From Candidatus Methanofilum arcanum (GTDB lineage: Archaea > Halobacteriota > Methanomicrobia > Methanomicrobiales > Methanospirillaceae), in assembly GCA_031285085.1 (NCBI GenBank), contig JAITWW010000006.1, forward strand, positions 1 through 12,295: a DNA stretch of 12,295 bases, given 5' to 3'. A model generated the notes under the pieces. The model searched no databases and had not been told where the DNA came from. It saw only the letters and a list, made by a program, of their open reading frames with translations. Below are positions 1 to 6,581 of the stretch, piece by piece. Positions within the stretch are counted from its first letter, which is position 1; each line of letters opens with the position of its first letter. The translations under genes were made by a program, and so were the position numbers.

Positions 1-1905
1 AAATCAAGTATCGTCTCTGCAATGCTTGCACAAGCACATGGCAGACTTGTCATTATTGCAGTTCGCACGATCTCCCAGCTCAATACATTTGTGCGTGAAC
101 TAGCCCTTATTCGACAAAAACAACCAACACTGAGGTATAGCTATCTCATGGGAAAAGGATCAAGCTGCCCTCTTGGTGGTGAAGGAGACATCTATCGAAA
201 ATGTGAAGTGGTAAAAACCCTCTCTACAAATCTTCTCAAAGAACGAGCTGAACGTGGCCACCTCAACCCGATGGAAGATCCTTTTATCAAGCAGCAGATT
301 CGAAAAAATGATGAAGAACACCCAATAATCTGCCCCTATTTTATTCGAAGCAAAAGTTTTTCGAAGTCAGATAAAACGCAGACGCTTCGCCTTCTTCCAT
401 CTGAAGCACTGCGTAGAAAAGGAGAGCTTCTCACCTCACAAAGCATTGATCCAAAACTATTACTTGGCATGTGTGAGAATCTCTGCCCATATGAGGTTAT
501 GATGCATGCTGCTGGAAAGTCAGATGTTCTCATTTTAAACTACTATCACCTCTTTGATGCTGGTATCTACGAGCAACTGTGCACTTTACTTGAGCGTGAC
601 CCTTCTGACATTCTTCTTCTTATCGATGAAGCTCACAACTGTGGGGAGGTGATGCAAGAGATTCTCAGTGTCGAACTCAATGAGATAGTGCTTGACAATG
701 CCGAGCGTGAAATAGCTGGTCTTCGAAAAGAGGTACAAAACCTTGATGCAATTCGTCACCTCCTCCCAGGTATTCAGCGATTTATTGATGGACTGCGTCG
801 TTCAAAAGAGAGTGAGGACTGGTTTGATCCTGCATTGTTTTCAAAACTGATCCTAAAAGAATCATTTTTCACAAGTATGGATGAGGTTGTCTTAGAACTT
901 ATCAGTGCTGCTGAGGTCCTTGCTGAGAAAAAACAAAAATCTGGAGATTATCGAATTGGTGGGTTTGAACACCTCTCTCTCTTCTTTGAAAAGATATCAC
1001 GGGCCCTCAAAAATTCCTCATATCTTACGATCTACCGAAAAGAAGGTGATAAGATATCACTTCTTGTACGAAATATTGATCCATCCCCTGCATTATCTGA
1101 TATTGCACGATACCACCATGCAACCATCATGGTCTCTGGAACCTTAACCCCTCTTGAGAGCTATCGTCAGCTCTATTTTCGAGATCTGGAAAAACCAGTC
1201 ACCCTTTTATCTCTTCCCAATGCATTTCCAAAAGAGAACCGAAAGCTGGTTGGATGTGGAGATATTACAACCGCATATAAGATGCGCCAGGAAAAGAGTA
1301 ATACAACATTGATTGAGGATTATATTATCTTGTTCTCTCATTTTCCTGGAAATCTTGCCATTTACTTCCCTTCCTATCTCATGCTTGAGACCTTTGCCCA
1401 GGCAACAGAATCCCGTATCGAGCATAAAGAGGTGTTTATTGAGCCACGTGATGCAAGTGAGGCAGCAGTTCTTCATGCCAAGTTTACTGAACTCCCAACC
1501 AAACATCGTGAAGGAGTGTTGTTTGCTGTTTGTGGAGGTAAGTTCTCAGAAGGTCTTGATTACCGTGGAGATATGTTATCAGGAGCCATGGTTGTTGGAC
1601 TTCCACTTGCTCCCTACAATAATGTCCGACGCATGATCATGAACTATTATAAGAAGAGGTATGGAGATGATGGTGAGTTTCTCTCATATACCCTTCCTGC
1701 TCTCAATAAGGCACTTCAATCCCTAGGGCGTGTACTTCGAACTCCAGAGGATCATGGGGTACTTGTATTTGCAGATAAAAGATTTCATGACCCTGAGATC
1801 TTCTCAAATATTCCAAGATGGATGCAGGATGAACTCATTGGTGTCACCGTTGATTCTTTTTCTCAGTTGGTTGCTCCAAAGAGTCTGAAAGGTAAGAAAA
1901 AGTAA
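1..1905 (+). CDS. XPD/Rad3-family Fe-S DNA helicase (5'-partial)
   Basis: ATP-dependent 5'-3' DNA helicase of superfamily 2, XPD/Rad3 group, thought in archaea to act in DNA repair. The reading frame is already open at base 1, where the first codons read KSS, the end of a Walker A motif (GxGKS/T), so the true start lies upstream. Numbering from the Met codon at base 22: DEAH box at 202-205, SGTL (motif III) at 372-375, and the motif VI signature QSLGRVLR at 566-573 followed by FADKRF, as in XPD. Four cysteines (C49, C61, C104, C155) have the order and context of the XPD [4Fe-4S] ligands, with C155 in NLCPYE matching the last ligand of human XPD; C151 is an extra cysteine. All visible core motifs are intact, so the protein should be active. 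The stop lies 89 bases before mobA on the same strand. The family call is secure; its exact repair role is inferred. Confidence 0.93.
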   Translation, partial: KSSIVSAMLAQAHGRLVIIAVRTISQLNTFVRELALIRQKQPTLRYSYLMGKGSSCPLGGEGDIYRKCEVVKTLSTNLLKERAERGHLNPMEDPFIKQQIRKNDEEHPIICPYFIRSKSFSKSDKTQTLRLLPSEALRRKGELLTSQSIDPKLLLGMCENLCPYEVMMHAAGKSDVLILNYYHLFDAGIYEQLCTLLERDPSDILLLIDEAHNCGEVMQEILSVELNEIVLDNAEREIAGLRKEVQNLDAIRHLLPGIQRFIDGLRRSKESEDWFDPALFSKLILKESFFTSMDEVVLELISAAEVLAEKKQKSGDYRIGGFEHLSLFFEKISRALKNSSYLTIYRKEGDKISLLVRNIDPSPALSDIARYHHATIMVSGTLTPLESYRQLYFRDLEKPVTLLSLPNAFPKENRKLVGCGDITTAYKMRQEKSNTTLIEDYIILFSHFPGNLAIYFPSYLMLETFAQATESRIEHKEVFIEPRDASEAAVLHAKFTELPTKHREGVLFAVCGGKFSEGLDYRGDMLSGAMVVGLPLAPYNNVRRMIMNYYKKRYGDDGEFLSYTLPALNKALQSLGRVLRTPEDHGVLVFADKRFHDPEIFSNIPRWMQDELIGVTVDSFSQLVAPKSLKGKKK

Positions 1906-1977
1906 TTATTCAGCATTTTCCTGCCAAATGTAGAAGAAAAGGTTGAAGATGATGAAAAAACCAATTATCAGCATTTA
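1904..1977. repeat. Short imperfect direct repeat between helicase gene and mobA
   Basis: A motif reading AATTATTCAGCATTTT at 1904-1919 recurs as AATTATCAGCATTTA at 1963-1977, 59 bases downstream with one base deleted. Each copy is followed at a variable distance by AAAAGGTT. The second copy ends about 17 bases before the mobA start. It may be a short duplication scar or a pair of regulator sites; there is nothing to decide between these. Confidence 0.35.
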
Positions 1978-1994
1978 AAAAGGTTCAGATTCTC

Positions 1995-2600
1995 ATGCGA
2001 GCAGCAGTTATTTTAGCAGGGGGAAGAGGGACAAGAGCAAAAGGGTCTGAAAAGACACTTTTTACCTATCAGGGAGAGACTTTTCTCGAACGTCAGATTC
2101 AGATTCTTTCTTCTGTTGTAGATGAGATCTTGATCTCATGTCGAGATGAGAAGCAAAAAGAGTATGTCTCTGATATGGTGCATCTTCCTTGCATTGTTGA
2201 TAAAATCGAGGGAATGGGTCCTATTGGAGGAATATATGCAAGTTTTTTAGAGATGCAGTCTGATACTTGTTTTCTTGTTGCAGGAGATATGCCTCTTTTG
2301 CACCGAGAGGCAATCTCCTATTTATTTCAGGAGTTGGAGCGTGATCCCTACTGTGCAGGAGTTGTTCCCTGCTGGTTGAATGAGAACCTTGAGCCACTTC
2401 ATGCAGTGTACCGTAAAGAGGTTGTACTTTCCTACCTTATAGTCAATACAGAGGTTCGAAAGATGCACACTCTTCTCTCTCACCTTCCCATGCGATATAT
2501 CTCTGTTGAATCACTTCGTATCTATGATCCTATGCTTCGCTTTCTCATAAATGTAAATACGCATGATGACCTCTACAAACTTGAACAGAATGACTCGTAG
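1995..2600 (+). CDS. mobA: Molybdenum cofactor guanylyltransferase MobA
   Basis: Transfers GMP from GTP to molybdopterin cofactor to give the guanine dinucleotide form. In methanogens this form is used by formate dehydrogenase and formylmethanofuran dehydrogenase. The 201-residue length is normal for MobA. Motifs in order: nucleotide-binding LAGGRGTR (7-14) with K20, GPIGGI (75-80), metal-binding GDMPLL (97-102), EPLHAVYR (133-140), and the C-terminal NVNTHDDL (186-193), equivalent to the NINTPEDL motif of the family. The ATG at 1995 is the natural start because the nucleotide-binding loop begins seven residues later; no strong ribosome binding site is visible. A second, diverged copy of its last 75 bases lies at 4524-4598 beyond the next gene, which suggests that the 3' end of this gene was the site of an insertion or rearrangement. 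The protein itself appears intact. Confidence 0.9.
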   Translation: MRAAVILAGGRGTRAKGSEKTLFTYQGETFLERQIQILSSVVDEILISCRDEKQKEYVSDMVHLPCIVDKIEGMGPIGGIYASFLEMQSDTCFLVAGDMPLLHREAISYLFQELERDPYCAGVVPCWLNENLEPLHAVYRKEVVLSYLIVNTEVRKMHTLLSHLPMRYISVESLRIYDPMLRFLINVNTHDDLYKLEQNDS

Positions 2601-2799
2601 ATCCCTTTTCATCACATTTTCAAAATGATATGTAGACAATTCCTTACAGGAAACTGTGGAAAAATAGCAAGGATGAAAATATGTATGCAGACATACTTAT
2701 GAGAATTTATACTGCCAAGAAATGCGCAAATGCGCTATAGCAGGAAATGTGGAGATAGGATACGAAAAAACAGACACCACCCAGCGAAAAAAGGGTTAG
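2601..2799. other. Spacer between mobA and the AlbA_2/GHKL gene
   Basis: About 200 bases without a convincing gene. It holds two short inverted repeats: GTATG and CATAC around a CAGA loop (2683-2696), and GCGCA and TGCGC around AA near 2725. The CAGA loop happens to equal that of the larger hairpins inside the next gene. This stretch probably contains the promoter of the next gene and the left junction of the proposed insertion, but neither can be placed. Confidence 0.4.
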
Positions 2800-4503
2800 A
2801 TGATGGAAAATCAAAGTCTTGAATGGAAACGCCAGTGGCGCGATGACTTTTTAAAAGGGCTCTCTGGGCTTGCCAATGCGCAGGGTGGAGTACTTGAAAT
2901 TGGACGCAATGATGCTGGCATTGTCGTTGGGATTGATAATGCAAAAGAGCTTCTCGAAGAGTTGCCAAATACAATACGCCATGCTTTGGGTATAGTTCCG
3001 TCTGTAGAACTACTGACCGAACAAGGGAAACAATACATCGTTGTCAGCGTTGACGCAAGCAGTACTCCTGTCAGTTTCCATGGCCGACATTATCTCCGTT
3101 CCGGGAGTACTACACAGGAGTTGACCGGTAGCGAGCTTGATAACTTTATTCTGCGCCGGTTGGGTAAAACATGGGATAGTATCATCGTTCCAAAAATAAC
3201 GGTCACGGACTTAGATACATCGGCGTTTCGCAAGTTTCGCGAAAAGTCCCTTGCAAGCGAACGTTTGCAGAAAGTCGATTTGGAGATGAGCGACGAAGCT
3301 TTGCTTGACAGTTTGTTGCTTATTGAAAATGGAGAATTAACACGTGCTGCCATCCTGCTGTTTCATAACAACCCCGAAAAGTATGTGTTTGGGGCGTTCG
3401 TCAAGGTCGGCTATTTTGAAAGTGGTGCGGATTTGATATATGAAGATGAGTTTCACGGTCCACTCATAGCGATGCCAGATGAAATTGTTGACACGATTTA
3501 CCGCAAATATTTCAAGGGAATTATAAGCTACGAAGGACTGCAGCGCATCGCGAACTACCCGGTGCCTCTTCCCGCTCTGCGTGAGGCTATCTTGAACGCA
3601 ATCGTGCATCGTGATTATACAACGGGTATACCAATACAAATCAAGGTCTTTCCCAATTGTGTTATTGTTTACAATGACGGCAGGTTGCCGGAAAATTGGA
3701 CGGTTGCCAATCTGTTGAAAAAACATAGATCTCGTCCGTACAACCCGAAGATCGCGTATGCGTTTTACAGGGCTGGTTACATTGAAACCTGGGGACGAGG
3801 GATTGAGCGGATAACTACCGCTTGCAAGGACGCAGGAAAGCCTGAACCTTTGTTTGAGGCATCATCGAGTGAGATTAGCGTCACGTTTTACACCGACACA
3901 TACACCGACACAGATGTCGGTGTAAAAAATGATGTAAAAAACGGTGTCGGTGTAAATGAAACACAAAAAGCTATTTTGCTTTTAATGCGTGAAACACCTA
4001 CGATAAGTGCACAACGCATAGCAGACATTATTGGGATAACAAAGCGGCGAATCGAGTCAAATATTCATTCCCTGAAAAAAGCAGGAATTATCAAACGGCT
4101 CGGCTCAGATAAAACAGGGCATTGGATCGTAAACTACACTGAAACCTGGGAACAAGGAGTTGAACGAGGAGCTACTGCCTACAAGGACGAAAACAAGCCT
4201 GAACCCTTGTCTGGGGCATCACCGAGTGAGATGAGTGTCACACTTTACACCGACACATACATTGATACATACACCGACACAGATGTCGGTGTAAAAAACG
4301 GTGTAAATGAAACACAAAAAGCTATCTTATTTTTAATGCGTGAAACACCTACGATAAGTGCACAACGCATAGCAAACGCTACTGGGATAATGAAGTGGCA
4401 AATCGAATCAAATATCCGCTCACTGAAAAAAGCCGGAATTATTAAACGAGTCGGTTCAAATAAAACAGGTCACTGGGTCGTTAATTACACTGAAACCAGA
4501 TAG
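2800..4503 (+). CDS. AlbA_2 / GHKL-ATPase / winged-helix regulator with duplicated C-terminus
   Basis: A 567-residue putative transcriptional regulator of the family often labelled 'ATP-binding protein' or 'putative DNA binding domain-containing protein'. The AlbA_2 (Schlafen-like) domain covers about 5-110, with LEWK near the start and NAQGGVLEIG. The HATPase_c_4 (GHKL) domain covers about 240-340, with REAILNAIVHRDY (261-273) holding the ATP-site Asn266, then NDGRLPENW and WGRGIER (331-337). A repetitive TDT/VGV linker leads to a helix-turn-helix domain at about 386-445. Residues 329-447 are then repeated as 448-564. In the second copy GRGIER has become EQGVER, so that copy can no longer serve the ATPase. 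Family members are usually about 400-480 residues, and the duplication accounts for the excess. Codon use (more CGC) and position suggest horizontal acquisition. The start could equally be the second ATG at 2803. Its target and ligand are unknown. Confidence 0.8.
   Translation: MMENQSLEWKRQWRDDFLKGLSGLANAQGGVLEIGRNDAGIVVGIDNAKELLEELPNTIRHALGIVPSVELLTEQGKQYIVVSVDASSTPVSFHGRHYLRSGSTTQELTGSELDNFILRRLGKTWDSIIVPKITVTDLDTSAFRKFREKSLASERLQKVDLEMSDEALLDSLLLIENGELTRAAILLFHNNPEKYVFGAFVKVGYFESGADLIYEDEFHGPLIAMPDEIVDTIYRKYFKGIISYEGLQRIANYPVPLPALREAILNAIVHRDYTTGIPIQIKVFPNCVIVYNDGRLPENWTVANLLKKHRSRPYNPKIAYAFYRAGYIETWGRGIERITTACKDAGKPEPLFEASSSEISVTFYTDTYTDTDVGVKNDVKNGVGVNETQKAILLLMRETPTISAQRIADIIGITKRRIESNIHSLKKAGIIKRLGSDKTGHWIVNYTETWEQGVERGATAYKDENKPEPLSGASPSEMSVTLYTDTYIDTYTDTDVGVKNGVNETQKAILFLMRETPTISAQRIANATGIMKWQIESNIRSLKKAGIIKRVGSNKTGHWVVNYTETR
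3887..3956. repeat. Nested inverted repeats in coding linker, copy 1
   Basis: Inner hairpin: TACACCGACA (3901-3910), loop CAGA, and its exact complement TGTCGGTGTA (3915-3924). Outer pair: TTTACACCGACA (3887-3898) and its exact complement TGTCGGTGTAAA (3945-3956). The arms encode the YTDT and VGV repeats of the linker. The structure could act as an RNA hairpin or as an operator-like DNA site. Confidence 0.8.
4244..4308. repeat. Nested inverted repeats in coding linker, copy 2
   Basis: The same inner 10-base-pair hairpin with the same CAGA loop recurs without change (4270-4279 with 4284-4293). The outer left arm TTTACACCGACA (4244-4255) is kept, but the outer right arm is reduced to CGGTGTAAA (4300-4308), leaving nine pairs. 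The arms have resisted the divergence seen in the sequence around them. Confidence 0.8.
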
Positions 4504-4523
4504 GAGTTACGCAAAACTGCACT

Positions 4524-4670
4524 TATGATCCAGAGCTTTGCTTTCTCACAGATGTAAATACCCATGATGACCTTTTTAAACTTGAGCAAAATAATGAACT
4601 CTCTCACTGGGTGCTGTGTTGCATAGTGCAGTGTGATATGCTAGAACAACTACAAAACCAATGTCTATGA
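4524..4670 (+). pseudogene. Diverged 3'-terminal fragment of mobA
   Basis: This frame reads YDPELCFLTDVNTHDDLFKLEQN, matching the mobA C-terminus YDPMLRFLINVNTHDDLYKLEQN. The first 75 bases align to 2523-2597 without gaps at roughly three quarters identity by eye. The frame then runs on through about 25 unrelated residues to a TGA at 4668. Upstream of 4521 the similarity stops and the sequence runs directly into the 3' end of the AlbA_2/GHKL gene. No start codon or ribosome binding site is attached, so this is a remnant rather than a gene. It may be the original mobA tail displaced by an incoming segment that supplied a substitute tail, or the residue of a mobA duplication. Confidence 0.75.
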
Positions 4671-4820
4671 GTTTTTTGATTGAAATTTTACCTCTTTTCC
4701 TTGGTATTACCAAAAGAAATTGATCACAGTTATCTTTCTCATAGATTACTTTATAACATAATATGGATATGGATCACGAACCTCTCCTTTATCATCAGAG
4801 TAAGCACTATAACTGAGTAT
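4600..4820 (-). pseudogene. Possible broken coding sequence, unidentified
   Basis: Read on the minus strand, one frame gives YSDDKGEVRDPYPYYVIK and a stop at 4748-4746. A neighbouring frame, open from about 4767, continues with VIYEKDNCDQFLLVIPRK and then RGKISIKKLIDIGFVVVL. Joined, they read like one protein broken by a frameshift. There is no start codon and I recognise no family. The call rests only on protein-like composition and could be chance. Confidence 0.25.
4750..4756 (+). promoter_or_regulatory. TATA-like box upstream of ribH
   Basis: TTTATAA lies 98 bases before the ribH start codon. Archaeal initiation about 25 bases downstream would leave a leader of some 75 bases. It is the best TATA match in the spacer; a second AT-rich stretch at about 4818-4832 is too close to the start for anything but a very short leader. 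Confidence 0.35.
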
Positions 4821-4854
4821 AGATAGATATACAAAAGAGAAGAATCAAGGAAAA

Positions 4855-5268
4855 ATGGACATGACAGAGAAATTAGGATTTGTAGTTGCAGAGTTTAATC
4901 GTGATATTACCTATATGATGGAGATTGAAGGCGAAGAGCATGCGAAATTCCTTGGGGCAGAGGTTATTGAACGTATCTATGTCCCAGGCGCGTATGATAT
5001 GCCACTCGCCATTAAGAAACTACTGTCTGAGGGAAAGGTAGATGCTGTCGTAACTATTGGTTGTGTGATTGAAGGATCAACAGGTCATGATGAGATCGTT
5101 GTGCAGCATGCAGCACGAAAAATTCTTGATCTCTCACTTGAATTTAACAAGCCAGTTGCACTTGGTATATCAGGACCTGGTATGACTCGCATGGAAGCTT
5201 CCGAACGTATTGATTATGCACGTCGAGCGGTTGAATCTGCGATAAAGATGGTACGGAGACTGAAATGA
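4855..5268 (+). CDS. ribH: 6,7-dimethyl-8-ribityllumazine synthase (archaeal type)
   Basis: Condenses 5-amino-6-(ribitylamino)uracil with 3,4-dihydroxy-2-butanone 4-phosphate to form lumazine, the direct precursor of riboflavin. In methanogens the same ribitylaminouracil also feeds F420 synthesis. At 137 residues it has the short archaeal length. Visible motifs: substrate-binding AEFN (12-15), VPGAYDMPLA (43-52), GCVIEGSTGHDEIV (69-82) with the probable catalytic His78, and GISGPGMT (104-111). The ATG at 4855 follows an AAGG four bases earlier; ATG at 4861 is also possible and would drop only two residues. The stop overlaps the start of the next gene as ATGA, so the two genes are almost certainly cotranscribed and translationally coupled. 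Confidence 0.93.
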   Translation: MDMTEKLGFVVAEFNRDITYMMEIEGEEHAKFLGAEVIERIYVPGAYDMPLAIKKLLSEGKVDAVVTIGCVIEGSTGHDEIVVQHAARKILDLSLEFNKPVALGISGPGMTRMEASERIDYARRAVESAIKMVRRLK

Positions 5269-6401
5269 GGCCACTTTCTGGAAAGATAGCAAACATCGCT
5301 CCCTCAGCAACGATGAGCATTGCAGCACAGGCAAAGGCATTGCAAGCAAAAGGGATCGATGTTATCTCTCTTTCACTCGGAGAACCAGATTTTGATACGC
5401 CAGCACATATTACTGAAGCTGCAATTGCAGCACTTCGCAGTGGAAAGACACATTATGCACCTGGGCGTGGCATTCCTGAACTCTTATCTGCAATTGCAGA
5501 GAAAACAACCCGTGAAAATAATAGTCCCTGCACATCAGATCAGGTCATTGTCACCTGTGGTGCAAAAAGTGCCATTCATCAGAGTTGTGAAGCGGTGCTG
5601 AATGCAGGAGATGAGGCTATCATTTTGGATCCTTCTTGGGTAAGTTATGAGCCTTGTGTCCAGATTGCGGGAGGAAAGCCAGTGCATGTCCCATTGTCTG
5701 ATAAAAACTTCCAACCAGATGAAAGGCTTGCAGAAGCCATTACTGCAAAGACACGGATGATAATCGTTAACAGTCCGTCAAATCCATCTGGATCTGTGCT
5801 TGAGCGAGACTCTTTGAAGATGATTGCAGATCTCTGTATTGATCATGATCTGATTGCGGTGTCTGATGAGATCTATGAGAAGCTGATCTATAGCAAGGTT
5901 CATCACTCTCTGGGTGCGTTTGCAGATATGAGCGAGCGAACAATTACAGTGAATGGATTTTCAAAAGCATACGCCATGACAGGATGGAGGCTTGGATATG
6001 CCGTTGCACCAGCTGATATTTTGAAACAGATGGATACATTCCAGCAGCATACAACAAGTCAGGCAACCACATTTGCAATGTACGGAGCGGTTGCTGCACT
6101 TACCGGTTCACAGGACTGTGTCCATGAGATGCGTGATGAATTTAGACGGCGAAGAGATAACGTTCTTTTGGGTCTTTCAGATATTGGGCTTGAAACCTGT
6201 CCTGCAGACGGAGCATTTTATACATTTATCAATGTACAGGGCGATGACATGTTGGTTACCTCTGAATGGCTTGAAAAAGGACGTGTTGCGGTGACACCTG
6301 GTTTTGCGTTTAATGCTCCTGGATGGGTGCGTATGAGTTATGCTGCCTCACAGGAACAGTTAGATACCGCAATTGAACGGATTTCAGCTCTGTATACATA
6401 A
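5265..6401 (+). CDS. Class I PLP-dependent aminotransferase, aspartate aminotransferase-like
   Basis: Cytosolic fold-type I aminotransferase, most likely exchanging amino groups between aspartate and 2-oxoglutarate; the exact substrate cannot be fixed from sequence. The 378-residue length is normal. Hallmarks: GEPDFDTP near residue 40, NSPSNPSG (169-176) with the PLP-ring Asn173, SDEIYEKL with Asp201 and Tyr204, GFSKAYAMTGWRLGY with the Schiff-base Lys234, and WVRMSYA with Arg356, which holds the substrate alpha-carboxylate. The start codon overlaps the ribH stop (ATGA). The metabolic link to riboflavin synthesis is not obvious, so the pairing may reflect shared growth-linked expression rather than one pathway. 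All key residues are present. Confidence 0.92.
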   Translation: MRPLSGKIANIAPSATMSIAAQAKALQAKGIDVISLSLGEPDFDTPAHITEAAIAALRSGKTHYAPGRGIPELLSAIAEKTTRENNSPCTSDQVIVTCGAKSAIHQSCEAVLNAGDEAIILDPSWVSYEPCVQIAGGKPVHVPLSDKNFQPDERLAEAITAKTRMIIVNSPSNPSGSVLERDSLKMIADLCIDHDLIAVSDEIYEKLIYSKVHHSLGAFADMSERTITVNGFSKAYAMTGWRLGYAVAPADILKQMDTFQQHTTSQATTFAMYGAVAALTGSQDCVHEMRDEFRRRRDNVLLGLSDIGLETCPADGAFYTFINVQGDDMLVTSEWLEKGRVAVTPGFAFNAPGWVRMSYAASQEQLDTAIERISALYT

Positions 6402-6417
6402 AAGAGGAAACTATCAT

Positions 6418-6445
6418 ATATGAGACGACGAAAACCTCATATTTT
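6418..6445 (+). terminator. Possible terminator after ribH-aminotransferase operon
   Basis: ATATGAG (6418-6424) and CTCATAT (6436-6442) can form a seven-pair stem with an eleven-base loop, followed by TTT. It lies 17 bases after the aminotransferase stop. The stem is AT-rich and the T run is short, so the call is weak. Confidence 0.3.
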
Positions 6446-6581
6446 ACTATTTGGAGCTTTCAAAAAAATACAATGAGTACAATCCTTTCGTGTCACACCA
6501 TACATGGAAGCCACGAAGGTACGAACGTTATCTATTAGATATGTAGCCCTGAATGAGGCGGCAGAAGGAGAGAGGGAAGGT

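Larger units (their letters stand above)
3784..4500 (+). repeat. Intragenic tandem duplication, two units of 357 and 351 bases
   Basis: Unit 1 is 3784-4140 and unit 2 is 4141-4491; a third GAAACC start motif follows at 4492-4500, just before the stop. Each unit encodes the end of the GHKL domain, the TDT/VGV linker and one complete helix-turn-helix domain. Over the helix-turn-helix part, about 54 of 65 residues agree, and one run of roughly 43 bases (within 3983-4025 and 4333-4377) is identical. The linker part has diverged more and differs by two codons in length. The duplication is therefore not recent, yet both DNA-binding domains have been conserved. Confidence 0.9.

Noticed and set aside
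1207..1506. A 99-residue minus-strand frame inside the helicase gene
   Set aside because: It overlaps the conserved helicase motifs fully, and its translation shows no domain-like pattern.
2683..2696. Small hairpin GTATG/CATAC with a CAGA loop as a relative of the coding hairpins
   Set aside because: The stem is only five pairs and the arms do not resemble the ACACCGACA arms; the shared loop is likely coincidence.
3886..3960. The linker repeats as a small CRISPR array
   Set aside because: The repeats are short, in frame, nested as inverted copies and only a few bases apart, with no unique spacers of constant length.
6420..6476. An 18-codon open frame (MRRRKPHILLFGAFKKIQ) with GAGG upstream, between the aminotransferase and CorA genes
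   Set aside because: The GAGG is 12 bases from the ATG, too far for a good site, and the frame overlaps the proposed terminator stem. Nothing beyond chance supports it.
6504..6581. A 26-residue N-terminal extension of the CorA protein from the earlier ATG
   Set aside because: No ribosome binding site precedes 6504, while 6582 has a strong purine-rich site and matches the usual MITIY start of the family.
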